NCBI RefSeq assembly: GCF_039839375.1
Contig: NZ_JBDOQU010000006.1
Location: forward strand, 1 to 64,000
Direction of reading: 5' to 3'
DNA length: 64,000 nt
Source of the DNA: JBDOQU01 sp039839375
Lineage (GTDB): Bacteria > Pseudomonadota > Alphaproteobacteria > DSM-16000 > Inquilinaceae
Positions 43,561 to 52,563 of the stretch are shown piece after piece; position 1 is the stretch's first letter, and each line of letters starts with the position of its first letter. The position numbers and the translations under genes were made by a program. The notes under the pieces are model-generated. The model saw only the letters and a list, made by a program, of their open reading frames with translations, did no database searches and was not told the DNA's origin.

Positions 43561-44472
43561 GTGCCGGTACACGCGGTGAAACGCACAAGTCCGCTTCAGG
43601 CGGAGCTGGCGCGGCAGATCGTCGAGCTGGCGGGCGACGAGGCGTGGCCGGAAGGTTCCCATGTCCCGGAACTGGCGCTCGCCCGGCGCATGGGGGTCTC
43701 CCGCTCCCCCGTCCGCGGCGCGCTGAACCTGCTGGCGAGCCGGGGGGTGGTGCGGCTGGAGCCGGGGCGCGGCTTCATCCTGGTCAAGCCGATCGCGTCC
43801 ATCGCCGAGGCCGATCTGGTGCCGCCATCCGCTGCGGAGGATCTGTTCACGGTCATGATGACGGAGCGGGCGACCGGCCGCCTGCCGCAGGAGATTTCCG
43901 AATCGGAGCTTTCGGAGCGCTTCGGCGCGGCGCGCGGCGCGGTGCGGAAGGTCCTGCTGCGTTTCGCGGCGGAAGGGCTGGTTCAGCGCCAACGCGGCCA
44001 TGGCTGGCGGTTCGTCGACACGCTGGATACCGACGAGGCGGTGGCGGAGAGCTACCGGTTCCGGATCATCCTGGAATGCGCGGCGCTGCGGGAGCCGAAT
44101 TTCACCGTCGACCGCGCGCGGCTAGGCCAGCTGCGCCGCGCGCATGAGGATATCCTCAGCCGGGCGTCGGGCGCCGTCACGCGGGAGGAATGGTTCCGCA
44201 TCAATTCATGGTTCCACGAATCCCTGGCGACCTGGTCCGGCAACCGCTTCATGGCGCAGGCCGTGCGCCAGCAGAACAGCCTGCGCCGGATGCAGGAATA
44301 TGCTGATTTCTCGGTCATCAGCCCGTCGCGGATCGTGCAGTCCTGCCGGGAGCATATCGGCATACTGACCGCGCTGGACGAGGACGATCTGTCGTTCGCG
44401 GAAGCGCTGCTTCGCCGCCATCTGTCGCTCGCCGCCCAGGCGAATGAATGCCGCCAGACGCGAGGCGAATAA
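43561..44472 (+). CDS. GntR-family regulator with two tandem winged-helix domains and FCD domain
   Basis: 303 aa from the GTG at 43561, preferred over upstream TTG/GTG codons because GGAGGAAGG lies just before it. Residues about 10-77 form one GntR-type wHTH (VPELALARRMGVSRSPVRGALNLLASRGVVRLEPGRGF) and about 92-153 a second, diverged one (ISESELSERFGAARGAVRKVLLRFAAEGLVQRQRGHGW). Residues 160-295 are an FCD ligand-binding domain. Classical FadR-type proteins have one wHTH. Divergent from the hydrolase/importer operon, which it probably controls. Confidence 0.87.
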   Translation: MPVHAVKRTSPLQAELARQIVELAGDEAWPEGSHVPELALARRMGVSRSPVRGALNLLASRGVVRLEPGRGFILVKPIASIAEADLVPPSAAEDLFTVMMTERATGRLPQEISESELSERFGAARGAVRKVLLRFAAEGLVQRQRGHGWRFVDTLDTDEAVAESYRFRIILECAALREPNFTVDRARLGQLRRAHEDILSRASGAVTREEWFRINSWFHESLATWSGNRFMAQAVRQQNSLRRMQEYADFSVISPSRIVQSCREHIGILTALDEDDLSFAEALLRRHLSLAAQANECRQTRGE

Positions 44473-44499
44473 GGGCGCAACGGAACAAGGATGAGACCT

Positions 44500-45732
44500 T
44501 CAGCCTTCCAGCGCCCGGCGGAGCGCCTCCCGCCGCCGCCAGAAGATGGCCCACACTGCCAGCGTCGCTACCGCGCCGACGGCGAGCGGCCAGCGGAAGC
44601 CGATCAGGTCAGCCAGCCCGCCGATCAGCAGCGCGCCGAAGGCCGGGCCGCCGCGGATGATCATGCCGTAGAGGCTCAAGACCCGACCGCGCACCGCCCC
44701 GTCGACACTGAGCTGGATCAGGGTCTGCATGCCGACGCCGGTGATGACCAGCGACGCCCCCGTCAGGGCAGCGAAGACGAGGGCGATCCAGAAGGTCGGC
44801 GCGGCAGAGAAACCGAGGATGGAGAGCGCGACGAAGGCCGCGCCGCCGACCGCGATACGGGTCAGCCCGTCCCGCGCCTCCCGCCCCGCGAGCCAGAGTC
44901 CACCGGCGATGGCGCCGAGGCCGATCGTGGAGGACAGCATCGCCAGCCCGTGCGCCCCGCGATCGAAGACGCCTTCGGCGAAACCGGGCAGCAGTTCGGC
45001 CACTGGCCGGACGCAGAGCGCCATCGTCGCCTGGAGGACCAGCAGCGGCCCTATGCCGGGATGACGCGCGGCGTAGCGCACGCCCTCCGCCACATCCAGA
45101 CGCAGGGACCGTCGCCGGCCCGCGATCGCCGGGCCGCCGGACGGCCGGATCAGCAGCAGGGAGACGATGAAGGCGAGGAAGCTGAGAGCGTTGCAGAGAA
45201 AGGCCGGAGCGACGCCCGCGCTGACGATGATCAGCCCGGCCAGCGCCGGGCCGAGGAACCGGGCGACGTTGAAGATGATGGCGTTGACCGCCAGCGCGGT
45301 GGGCAGGATCTCCGCCGGCATCAGCGAGGGGACGAGCGCCATCCGCGCCGGCTGGTTGAAGCCGATGATGATTCCGTGGACGAGCGTCAGGACCAGCAGC
45401 CAGACGGGCGTGATGGCGCCGGAGGCGGTGAAGATGAAGAGCGCAAGCGACTGGGCCATCGCCGCCGTCTGTGTGACCAGCACCATGCGCCGCCGGTCGC
45501 GCCTGTCGGCAACCGCGCCGCCCACCGGCGCGAAGACCATCGCCGGGAACAGGTCGGCGAAAGCGACCAGCCCCAGCCACGCGCCGGAACCGGTGAGGTC
45601 CCAGATCAGCCAGCCAACGGCGATGCGCTGCATCCAGGTGCCGACCAGCGATACCGAATTTCCCGAAATATAGATCGCGAAGTCGCGATGGCGCAGCGCC
45701 GCCGCGATCTTGGCGAAGCCTGCGATCCTCAC
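44500..45732 (-). CDS. MFS transporter (MFS_3/EntS-like)
   Basis: 410 aa, 12 helices, PF05977-type (RHRDFAIYISGNSVSLVGTWMQRIAVGWLIWDLTGSG; GGAVADRRDRRRMVL). Unlike the MFS protein at 14.6 kb it has no soluble C-terminal domain. Starts 7 bp after the PhoD-like phosphatase gene, so probably the same operon. Substrate unknown. Confidence 0.9.
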   Translation of the reverse strand: MRIAGFAKIAAALRHRDFAIYISGNSVSLVGTWMQRIAVGWLIWDLTGSGAWLGLVAFADLFPAMVFAPVGGAVADRRDRRRMVLVTQTAAMAQSLALFIFTASGAITPVWLLVLTLVHGIIIGFNQPARMALVPSLMPAEILPTALAVNAIIFNVARFLGPALAGLIIVSAGVAPAFLCNALSFLAFIVSLLLIRPSGGPAIAGRRRSLRLDVAEGVRYAARHPGIGPLLVLQATMALCVRPVAELLPGFAEGVFDRGAHGLAMLSSTIGLGAIAGGLWLAGREARDGLTRIAVGGAAFVALSILGFSAAPTFWIALVFAALTGASLVITGVGMQTLIQLSVDGAVRGRVLSLYGMIIRGGPAFGALLIGGLADLIGFRWPLAVGAVATLAVWAIFWRRREALRRALEG

Positions 45733-45739
45733 CGGCCGG

Positions 45740-47170
45740 TCAGAAGGACAGCGGACCGGTCCAGCCGCTGTCCTCCGTTCTCCACCGGGCTGTCCATTCG
45801 CCGCCGCTTCGCCGCAGGACCAGATAGTTCCGCTGCGCCGTATAGATGTCGCCCGATCCCGGCAGCGGCTTCAGCCGGATCGGCCGGCCGGGAACCGGAC
45901 TGCCGCCGACCCGCGCCAGCCCACCCAGGCAGGCGGCATAGATCCGGGGCGGCGGCGGGTGGGAGATACCCGAGGCCACGAATTGATGGACGATCCCATC
46001 CTTCACCTTCATCTCCCCGCGCGTCGCCAGATGAATCTCGCCCGACAGGATCGCCAGCCGCCGTCCCCGCCCGGACACCTGCCGCTCCATCAGCGTGAGG
46101 AACCTGGACCATTCGCGCCGATGAAAACGGCTCTGCCACTGGTCGCGCAGATCGTCCTTGTACTTGTCGATATGGGGCAGCGCGCCGATCACCTTCTCCA
46201 CCCAGGAGAGCCTTGGCCCCAGCGCCGGGACGCTTGACAGGAGAAGCAGGGTTTCCGCGCCGTCCAGATCGGCGAGCGACCGTTCCAGGGTCCGCCATCC
46301 CGCTTCCCCCATCACCCGGTCCGGCCGCCTTTCCGACCGGAGGTCGGGAGCGAGGATGCCGAGGCCGGGAAAGGCGCAGCGCCAGCCGAGCGACCTGCCT
46401 TCCCTATCCGGCAGGTTCGGCGAAACCTCGTCCGGCCCCAGCCCCAGTTGCATCAGCCGGAAGAAGCGGCGGGCGGCGCCGAATACGCCCTGCGCCACGG
46501 CGCTGTCGAGCATCCAGCGCGGATGGCTGCCCCAGCCGTCGACGATGTCGTGATCGTCCCAGATCATCAGGGAGGGTACGCGCGCCATCATCGCCGCCGT
46601 CGCCGGCTGGCTGTAGACGTCCAGATAGCGGGACAGGTAGAAGCCCCGCGCCGCCTCCTCCATCTCCGGCGTGAAGGGAGCCTCCTCCCGGTCGGCCTGC
46701 GTCGCCCGCTGCCATGCCGAGAGATCGGGATGGGCCTGCCACACCTCATCCGCATAAAGCTGGTCGCCGCCATGGAGCATGAGGTGGAAGGGGTCCTTCC
46801 GGTGCTCCTCGACGATGTCCCGCCACAGCGCGTTCCGCTCCACCCGCGGCCTTTGCAGGTCGCGGACCTCCTGGCCGTTGCAGGAAACGAAGGCGATACG
46901 CAGGTCGGCCGTCAGGTCGGCAGCGACCTCATAATCGATGCCGTCGACGCTGTAGGTCGCGGCAGGCGCGGAAGGGAGGTCGAAATCATAGCGCCAGATG
47001 GTCGCCCAATCCTCCTCCGACAACGCCGAAGGCGTGGCCGGGACGCCGTCCTGAGGAATGATCGCCGGCGGCTCCCGCCCCCGCTCCACCACCATCAGGA
47101 CCGACAGCCGCGCGGCATCTGCGGTCGCTCCCCTGGCCAGCAGGATCGGTCCGACGGTCGGATGGGTCAT
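45740..47170 (-). CDS. PhoD-like metallophosphatase
   Basis: 476 aa. The C-terminal two-thirds is a PhoD-type metallophosphoesterase: FVSCNG, MLHGGDQLYADEVW, MIWDDHDIVDGWG and LSGEIHLATRGEM carry the metal ligands (D, D, N/H, H). The N-terminal 90 residues are a beta domain. There is no signal peptide or Tat motif, unlike secreted PhoD, so it should be cytoplasmic; this subgroup is poorly characterised. Operon with an MFS transporter. Confidence 0.87.
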   Translation of the reverse strand: MTHPTVGPILLARGATADAARLSVLMVVERGREPPAIIPQDGVPATPSALSEEDWATIWRYDFDLPSAPAATYSVDGIDYEVAADLTADLRIAFVSCNGQEVRDLQRPRVERNALWRDIVEEHRKDPFHLMLHGGDQLYADEVWQAHPDLSAWQRATQADREEAPFTPEMEEAARGFYLSRYLDVYSQPATAAMMARVPSLMIWDDHDIVDGWGSHPRWMLDSAVAQGVFGAARRFFRLMQLGLGPDEVSPNLPDREGRSLGWRCAFPGLGILAPDLRSERRPDRVMGEAGWRTLERSLADLDGAETLLLLSSVPALGPRLSWVEKVIGALPHIDKYKDDLRDQWQSRFHRREWSRFLTLMERQVSGRGRRLAILSGEIHLATRGEMKVKDGIVHQFVASGISHPPPPRIYAACLGGLARVGGSPVPGRPIRLKPLPGSGDIYTAQRNYLVLRRSGGEWTARWRTEDSGWTGPLSF

Positions 47171-47282
47171 TGGATGGTCACGCGGGGGCTACGGGCGGAA
47201 ACGGCACGCAGGATAAAGGGAATTCGCTGGAGATCGATTCCTTTATCCGCCGTTCCCGGCTCCCGCCCCCGCGGATCGATTT

Positions 47283-47401
47283 CTAGTGTTCCGATGCCGA
47301 CGGATGGTTCCCATCCGTCGGCATCGGAACACCAACTTATTGAATCTAGTGCGATTCAGCTTTCAACGCTTGGGAACCAAGCGTTGAAACCATCGCACTA
47401 G
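47283..47401. mobile_element. Two-hairpin CTAG-bounded palindromic element, copy 2 (MITE-like)
   Basis: 119 bp, CTAG at both ends; nearly identical to copy 1 at 28479-28600. Hairpin 1 is perfect here (GTTCCGATGCCGACGGATGG against its complement). Hairpin 2 is again bounded by CTAGTGCGAT / ATCGCACTAG. It lies between the PhoD-like gene start and the livF end, and its right-hand CTAG supplies the livF stop codon (47398-47400). Confidence 0.85.
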
Positions 47402-48156
47402 ACGGCCAGGTAGTCCCGGCGCAGTTCCTCGTCGTCCAGGACGGCCGACGGGCTGCCGTCGAAGACGATCTTGCCGTCGTCCAGGATGGCGCAACGGTCG
47501 GCGATGCGCAGCGCGGCGATGGCGTTCTGCTCTACGACGATGACGGTCATCCCGGCCTTCTTCAACTCGACCAGGATCGCCTCGATCTCGCTCACGATCT
47601 GGGGAGCAAGCCCCTCATAGGGCTCATCCAGAAGCAGGAGCTTCAAATTGCGGGCAAGCGCCCGGGCGATCGCGAGCATCTGCTGTTCGCCGCCCGACAG
47701 GGTGATGCCCTCCTGCCGCCGCCGTTCGGCCAGCCGCGGGAAATGGCTGTAGATGCGCTCCAGTTCCCATCCCGCCGTCGGCGCGACCTGGGCCACGGTC
47801 AGGTTCTCCTCAACCGTCAGGCCGGCGATGATCCGCCGGTCCTCCGGCACCAGCGAGATTCCGGCCCGCGCCGCGCCATGGGTCGGCATCTGGTGGACCG
47901 CCTGCCCGTCGAGCCAGATTTCCCCCTGCTTCAGCTCCGGCGTCTTTGCCCGGGCAATGGTCCGCAGCGTCGAGGTCTTGCCCGCACCGTTACGACCCAG
48001 CAGGGCCAGGATCTCGTTATGGGCGACTTCGAACGAGACGCCCTGGACGATGTAGCTTTCGCCGTAATAGGCGTGCAGGTCGCGGCAGCGGAACAGCGGT
48101 TCGCCGGACGAGGGTCGCGTCCGGTCTTCGGCCAGAGTGGTCGCCGGCGTGCTCAT
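47398..48156 (-). CDS. livF: Liv-type ABC importer ATPase, LivF-like
   Basis: 252 aa. Walker A GRNGAGKTS, signature LSGGEQQMLAIARAL, Walker B LLLLDEPYEGLAP. Branched-chain amino-acid/urea/amide class. The C-terminus (DYLAV) is normal; the TAG that follows is part of the palindromic element. Overlaps livG by 4 bp. Confidence 0.93.
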   Translation of the reverse strand: MSTPATTLAEDRTRPSSGEPLFRCRDLHAYYGESYIVQGVSFEVAHNEILALLGRNGAGKTSTLRTIARAKTPELKQGEIWLDGQAVHQMPTHGAARAGISLVPEDRRIIAGLTVEENLTVAQVAPTAGWELERIYSHFPRLAERRRQEGITLSGGEQQMLAIARALARNLKLLLLDEPYEGLAPQIVSEIEAILVELKKAGMTVIVVEQNAIAALRIADRCAILDDGKIVFDGSPSAVLDDEELRRDYLAV

Positions 48157-48908
48157 ATGTGTGCGCCCCCCAGATAGGCTTCCTGGACCGCGTCGTTCGC
48201 GCGGATCTCGTCGGGCGTGCCGTCGGCGATGACGCGCCCCTGATGCAGCACCGAAATCCGCTGCGACAGCGAAAAGACGACGCCCATGTCGTGCTCGATG
48301 ATGATCTTGGTCATGCCCCTGGCGGAGATCTTCTTCAGAAGCTCGATCGTGCCCTGGGTGTCGTGCTGCGACATACCGGCCGTCGGCTCGTCGAGAAGCA
48401 GCAGCTTCGGCCTCACGGCGAGGCAGACGGCCAGTTCCAGCCGCCTCTTGTCGCCGCGCGACAGGTGGCGGGCCTCCTGGTCCTCGTGACCGTTCAGCCC
48501 GACCTCCGCCAGCGCCTCCTCCGCCTCCTTGCGGACCGATGAAAGCTTCCGGGGGTGTTCCAGGAAGTTCAGCTTGAAACTGCCGTCCCGGGCGGAGAGG
48601 GCCGAGATCGCGATGTTCTCCAGAAGCGTCATCTCCGGAAAGATCTCCGGCGTCTGGAAGACGCGGGCGACACCCTTCTGGTTGATCTTGTAGGGGGCGA
48701 GGCCCAGCAGAGATTCGCCGTTGAACATCACCGTCCCCTTGTCGGGCGCGATGCGGCCGGTCAGCACGTTCAACAGCGTGGATTTGCCCGCCCCGTTAGG
48801 GCCGATGATCGCGTGGATCGACCCCTCGTGGATATTCAGATTGACGTCCTGCAGGGCGGCGAGGCCGCCGAACCGCTTGCTGACGCCGGATACTTCAAGA
48901 AGCGACAT
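48153..48908 (-). CDS. livG: Liv-type ABC importer ATPase, LivG-like
   Basis: 251 aa. Walker A GPNGAGKST, signature LSRGDKRRLELAVCLA (a variant of LSGG), Walker B LLLLDEPTAGMS, His loop IIIEHDMGVVFSLSQRI. Pairs with the LivF-like ATPase. Starts 9 bp after livM. Confidence 0.93.
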   Translation of the reverse strand: MSLLEVSGVSKRFGGLAALQDVNLNIHEGSIHAIIGPNGAGKSTLLNVLTGRIAPDKGTVMFNGESLLGLAPYKINQKGVARVFQTPEIFPEMTLLENIAISALSARDGSFKLNFLEHPRKLSSVRKEAEEALAEVGLNGHEDQEARHLSRGDKRRLELAVCLAVRPKLLLLDEPTAGMSQHDTQGTIELLKKISARGMTKIIIEHDMGVVFSLSQRISVLHQGRVIADGTPDEIRANDAVQEAYLGGAHI

Positions 48909-48917
48909 CGAACGACC

Positions 48918-49937
48918 TCAACTCTCGTGCGGCTGGGGGCGGACGGCGATCTTGCCTTTGTCGTCGTGACGCCGGCGGGTGGCGAGCCTGTAGAGCCGCC
49001 GGCCGCCATCCATCACGCCGCCCGGCAGGAAGATCACGAACGCCATGAAGATCAGGCCCTGGATGAGGAGCCACAGCTCCGTCGTGGCGGACAGCACGTT
49101 CTCCAGGAAGAGGACGATCGCCGCGCCCAGCATCGGGCCGAACAGGGTCCCGACACCGCCGATGACCGCCATCATCACCACCTCGCCCGAGGTGGTCCAA
49201 TGCAGGGATTCGGTCGGCACATAGGTTTCGTAGATCGCGGTCAGCGCACCGGCGACCGCCGCGAAATTGCCGCTGATGATGAAGGCCATCATCTTGTAGC
49301 GCCACACATCGACGCCGCTGGCGGTCAGCCGCGTTTCGTTCGACTTGATCGCCCTGAGCATCAGCCCGTAGGGCGATCGCGCGATCCGCCGGGCGATATA
49401 GACGCCGATGAAGGCGAAGACGGCGACCAGGGCGTAGACATTCTCCTCCTGCATCTCGAAGCCAAGGAAATAAGGCGTCGGTATGCCTGTGAGGCCGTTG
49501 TCTCCCCCCGTCCAGGTCTGGAGCGGAGCGAGCGCCAGGTAATAGAACATCTCAGCGAAGGCGAGAGTCAGCACCGCGAAGTAGATGCCGTGGCGGCGGA
49601 GCGTCAGATAGCCCAGCAGCACCGACATCAGGGTCACGACCGTGACGCTGATGACCAGCGCCGGGATCACGTTGGGCGTCAGGTGCAGCAGGGTGAAGCC
49701 CGCGATATAGGCCGATCCGCCCCAGAAGGCCGCATGGCCGAAGGAGAGAAAGCCGGTCAGGCCCAGCAGGATATCGAAGCCCAGCGCGAAGATCGCCCAG
49801 AGCAGGATCCGGGTCGCCAGTTCCTGATAGCCGCCGATCAGGGGCAGGATGAAGGGCAGCAGAACCATGACGATTCCGACCGCCGTCATGACGGCCGCTT
49901 CGCGGCCGACGGACTGAGTGCGAAAGCCGCTGATCAT
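48918..49937 (-). CDS. livM: Liv-type ABC importer permease, LivM-like
   Basis: 339 aa, about nine helices, with an extra N-terminal helix. Motifs LGFDILLGLTGFLSFGHAAFWGGSAY and RSPYGLMLRAIKSNETRLTASGVDVWRYK are typical LivM. Its start codon overlaps the livH stop region by one base. Confidence 0.93.
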   Translation of the reverse strand: MISGFRTQSVGREAAVMTAVGIVMVLLPFILPLIGGYQELATRILLWAIFALGFDILLGLTGFLSFGHAAFWGGSAYIAGFTLLHLTPNVIPALVISVTVVTLMSVLLGYLTLRRHGIYFAVLTLAFAEMFYYLALAPLQTWTGGDNGLTGIPTPYFLGFEMQEENVYALVAVFAFIGVYIARRIARSPYGLMLRAIKSNETRLTASGVDVWRYKMMAFIISGNFAAVAGALTAIYETYVPTESLHWTTSGEVVMMAVIGGVGTLFGPMLGAAIVLFLENVLSATTELWLLIQGLIFMAFVIFLPGGVMDGGRRLYRLATRRRHDDKGKIAVRPQPHES

Positions 49938-50809
49938 TATTCGGCCACTCCCTTAAGGCCCATGAGGCCGCGCGGACGCCATAGCAGGACCACCGCGGCG
50001 ACGATATAGACCATCACCTGGGTGATGGCGGGGTAGATCAGCACGGAGAGGCTGATCGCCTCGCCCAGGATCAGGCCGGCCAGGACCGCCCCCCAGAGCG
50101 AACCCATGCCGCCGATGACGACGACCAGGAAGGACGGCACCAGGACGGACATACCGACCTCGGGCGTGACGCCGGTGATCTGCCCGCCGACCACGCCGGC
50201 GATGCCGGCCAGCAGCGCGCCGATGCCGAAGACCAGCGTGAACCGCTTGGGCACGTCGATGCCGAGGAAGCCCAGCATCTCCGGGTCGCGCATGCCGGCG
50301 CGCACGACCAGCCCGAAGCGCGTGAAGCGCAGGAAGCTGAAGACGGCGGCGACGACGACGAGCGTCACGGCGACGATCACCAGACGCCAAGGGGGATAAT
50401 AGCCGATGCCGATATCGATCGGGATGATCGCCCAGTCGGGCGTGGAATAGGGCAGGTTGGTGCCGCCGAAAATCCAGCGCATCGTCTCCTGCACGACCAG
50501 GGCCAGCCCGAACGTGACGAGGATCTGGTCCGTCACCGGCCGGTTGTAGAAGAACTGGATAAGCCCCCGCTCCAGCACGACACCGATCACGAAGAGGATT
50601 ATCGGCACGGCGATGAAAGCGGCCCAATGACCGGTCGCCTCGGAGATCACATAACCGAGATAGGCGCCGATCATGAACAGCGCGCCATGGGCGAAATTGA
50701 CGACGCCGAGGGTGCCGAAGATCAATGTCAGGCCAAGGGCGATCAGCACATAGATCGCGCCGATCTGGAGACCTGTCAGCATCTGCAGCGCGAGGCTGGA
50801 AAGGCTCAT
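49937..50809 (-). CDS. livH: Liv-type ABC importer permease, LivH-like
   Basis: 290 aa, eight helices. GLTLIFGTLGVVNFAHGALFMIGAY and AGMRDPEMLGFLGIDVPKRFTLVFGIGALLAGIAG are the family landmarks. Separated from the binding-protein gene by 156 bp that holds two strong hairpins, so it may be expressed at a lower level than the binding protein. Confidence 0.93.
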   Translation of the reverse strand: MSLSSLALQMLTGLQIGAIYVLIALGLTLIFGTLGVVNFAHGALFMIGAYLGYVISEATGHWAAFIAVPIILFVIGVVLERGLIQFFYNRPVTDQILVTFGLALVVQETMRWIFGGTNLPYSTPDWAIIPIDIGIGYYPPWRLVIVAVTLVVVAAVFSFLRFTRFGLVVRAGMRDPEMLGFLGIDVPKRFTLVFGIGALLAGIAGVVGGQITGVTPEVGMSVLVPSFLVVVIGGMGSLWGAVLAGLILGEAISLSVLIYPAITQVMVYIVAAVVLLWRPRGLMGLKGVAE

Positions 50810-50848
50810 GGTTTCAATTCCACTGCGCTCTGAAGAGAGGCGGACCGT

Positions 50849-50931
50849 CCCCGGCGCGGGAACGAGAATTTCCCGCGCCGGGGAAGGCCACCGAAACCCG
50901 CGCCCGCCGCGGGTGAAGCCGTGGCGGGCGC
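50849..50931. promoter_or_regulatory. Two strong hairpins between the binding-protein gene and livH
   Basis: Hairpin one: 14-bp perfect stem CCCCGGCGCGGGAA / TTCCCGCGCCGGGG (50849-50862 with 50870-50883). Hairpin two: 9-bp stem GCGCCCGCC / GGCGGGCGC (50900-50908 with 50923-50931). Neither has a U-tract in the operon direction, so they look like mRNA-stabilising or partial attenuating structures. Confidence 0.6.
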
Positions 50932-50965
50932 TGTCTTTAACCCCGTAGGACCCTTCCCGGGGTCG

Positions 50966-52348
50966 TTACGCGGGCTCGTACGGACCCAGTTCGCCCGGCA
51001 TCATGTCGGGCGGGTATTCCACCTGGGAGCGCGGCACCTGCTGGACGACCTCCAGCAGGTCGAACTCGCTCGTCGAAGCGGAGGGAGCCTTTCCGCGCAC
51101 CACGAAGATGTCCTTGAACACCTGGTGATCCGCGCCCCGGTAGAGGGAAGGGCTGGGGCCCATGCCGTCATACTCGTGGTCTTCCAGCGCCTTGATCATC
51201 TCCGGCGGGTAGAAGGTGCCGGCCCGTTCCGCCGCGTCGGAGAACAGCAGCGTCTGGACATAGACGGTCTGGGCCGCCTGGGACGGCGGGGCGCCATAGG
51301 CCTCCTCGAACGCCTTGATGAAGGCTTCCGAACCCGGGTCTCCGGCGGTCTGGTGCCAGTTCGTGGTGCCCAGCACGCCCTCGATGCTCTCCAGCCCCGC
51401 GCCGGCCGCCATCAGGCGGCTGTAGAGCGGCACGACCACGACCATGTCCTTGCCGTTGACCTGGCGGTCGCGCATGCCGAAGCGGATGGCCTGGGTCAGC
51501 GAGTTCACCATGTCCGCGCCGTAATGGTTCAGCACCAGCACGTCGGCTTCGGAGTTGAGGACCGCCGTCAGGTACTGCGAATAATCCCTGGTGCCCAGCG
51601 GCGTCATGATGTTGTTCGCTGTCGTCCAGCCTTGGCGCTCGGTCGAATCCTTCATCGATTCGTATTGCGTGTGGCCCCAGGTGTAGTCGGCGGTCAGGTG
51701 GAAGGCGACGCGGTCGGTGCCGTATTCCTGCGCCACGATCGGACCCAGCGCCTGGCCGGACATGTAGGCGTTGAAGAATTCGCGGAACCCGTAGCGCCGC
51801 CGGTCCTTGCCTGTGGTGTCGTTGGAGTGGGTCAGGCCGCACATGAAGATCACGCCCTTTTCCTGGGCGAGATATTGCTGCGCGACGGCGACCGCACTGG
51901 ACGAACCGCCGGAGAACATGATCACGTTGTCGCGTTCGATCATGCGGCGGGCGGCCGCCCGGGCGGCGTCCGGATTGGTCTGGGCGTCGCCCTGGACCCA
52001 CTCTATCTTCTTGCCCAGAACTCCCTGCCCCGTCAGCGACAACGGCTTCATGGTGTCGAGCATGCCGCCGCCTTCGTTGATGTGCTTGACGGCCAGTTCA
52101 TAGGCCTTCAGCTCATCCGCGCCCTCATCGGCATAAGAGCCGGTAAGTGGAACGACGAAGCCGTAAGTCGCGGTGCTTCCGCTGACCGGGAAGTTGCCGA
52201 GCGCGGGATATTCCTGCGCCCAGGCGTTGCGCATGAAATAGGATGGGGCGATGCCCGAGAAAGCGAGAGCGCCGGCGCCGGCTGCCGTCCCCTTCAGGAT
52301 CGTGCGCCTCGACGGATTTGTCGGCGCTTTCTTGTCGCGATCTGTCAT
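50966..52348 (-). CDS. Tat-exported branched-chain-type substrate-binding protein
   Basis: 460 aa. Twin-arginine signal S13-R14-R15-T-I-L-K-G followed by a hydrophobic stretch and AWAQ cleavage site, so exported folded. Peripla_BP_6 fold: VVPLTGSYADEGADELKAYELAVKHINEGGG and MFSGGSSSAVAVAQQYLAQEKGVIF. It is larger than LivJ and near the amide/urea-binding branch; ligand not identifiable. Leads the livHMGF operon and is divergent from the ScfR-type regulator. Confidence 0.9.
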   Translation of the reverse strand: MTDRDKKAPTNPSRRTILKGTAAGAGALAFSGIAPSYFMRNAWAQEYPALGNFPVSGSTATYGFVVPLTGSYADEGADELKAYELAVKHINEGGGMLDTMKPLSLTGQGVLGKKIEWVQGDAQTNPDAARAAARRMIERDNVIMFSGGSSSAVAVAQQYLAQEKGVIFMCGLTHSNDTTGKDRRRYGFREFFNAYMSGQALGPIVAQEYGTDRVAFHLTADYTWGHTQYESMKDSTERQGWTTANNIMTPLGTRDYSQYLTAVLNSEADVLVLNHYGADMVNSLTQAIRFGMRDRQVNGKDMVVVVPLYSRLMAAGAGLESIEGVLGTTNWHQTAGDPGSEAFIKAFEEAYGAPPSQAAQTVYVQTLLFSDAAERAGTFYPPEMIKALEDHEYDGMGPSPSLYRGADHQVFKDIFVVRGKAPSASTSEFDLLEVVQQVPRSQVEYPPDMMPGELGPYEPA

Positions 52349-52446
52349 TTCCTCCCTCCGGAAATTGAGAAACGGTTGCGCGGGCGCGGCTTTGAAGCCT
52401 TCTTGAGCCCACCGAATCGTAAGCCAGGACTGTCAATGACCGCAAT

Positions 52447-52492
52447 AAACAGTTGACTTGAAAGGAATATTTTGTAAAAATCTAAACTGTTT
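52447..52492. promoter_or_regulatory. Divergent promoter/operator region of importer and ScfR-type regulator
   Basis: Inverted arms AAACAGT (52447-52453) and ACTGTTT (52486-52492) flank an A/T-rich core. Toward the regulator, TTGACT (52453-52458) and TAAAAA (52475-52480) are 16 nt apart, a plausible sigma-70 promoter. The arms could be a site for autoregulation. Confidence 0.4.
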
Positions 52493-52563
52493 CACGGATA
52501 ATCTGTAAAAAACTGACAGCCGGCGATGAACCGGCTGCTTCGAAGGAGGGGGGAGAATCCGGG

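Noticed and set aside
44491..46098. 535-codon frame antisense to the MFS and PhoD-like genes
   Set aside because: Low-complexity charged translation spanning two real genes; shadow.
46448..47401. Plus-strand frame ending in the same tail as the pseudouridine synthase
   Set aside because: The shared tail comes from copy 2 of the CTAG element; the rest is antisense to the PhoD-like gene.
48555..50009. 484-codon frame antisense to livG/livM
   Set aside because: Gln/Asp/Arg/His-rich composition; the minus-strand frames match transporter families throughout.
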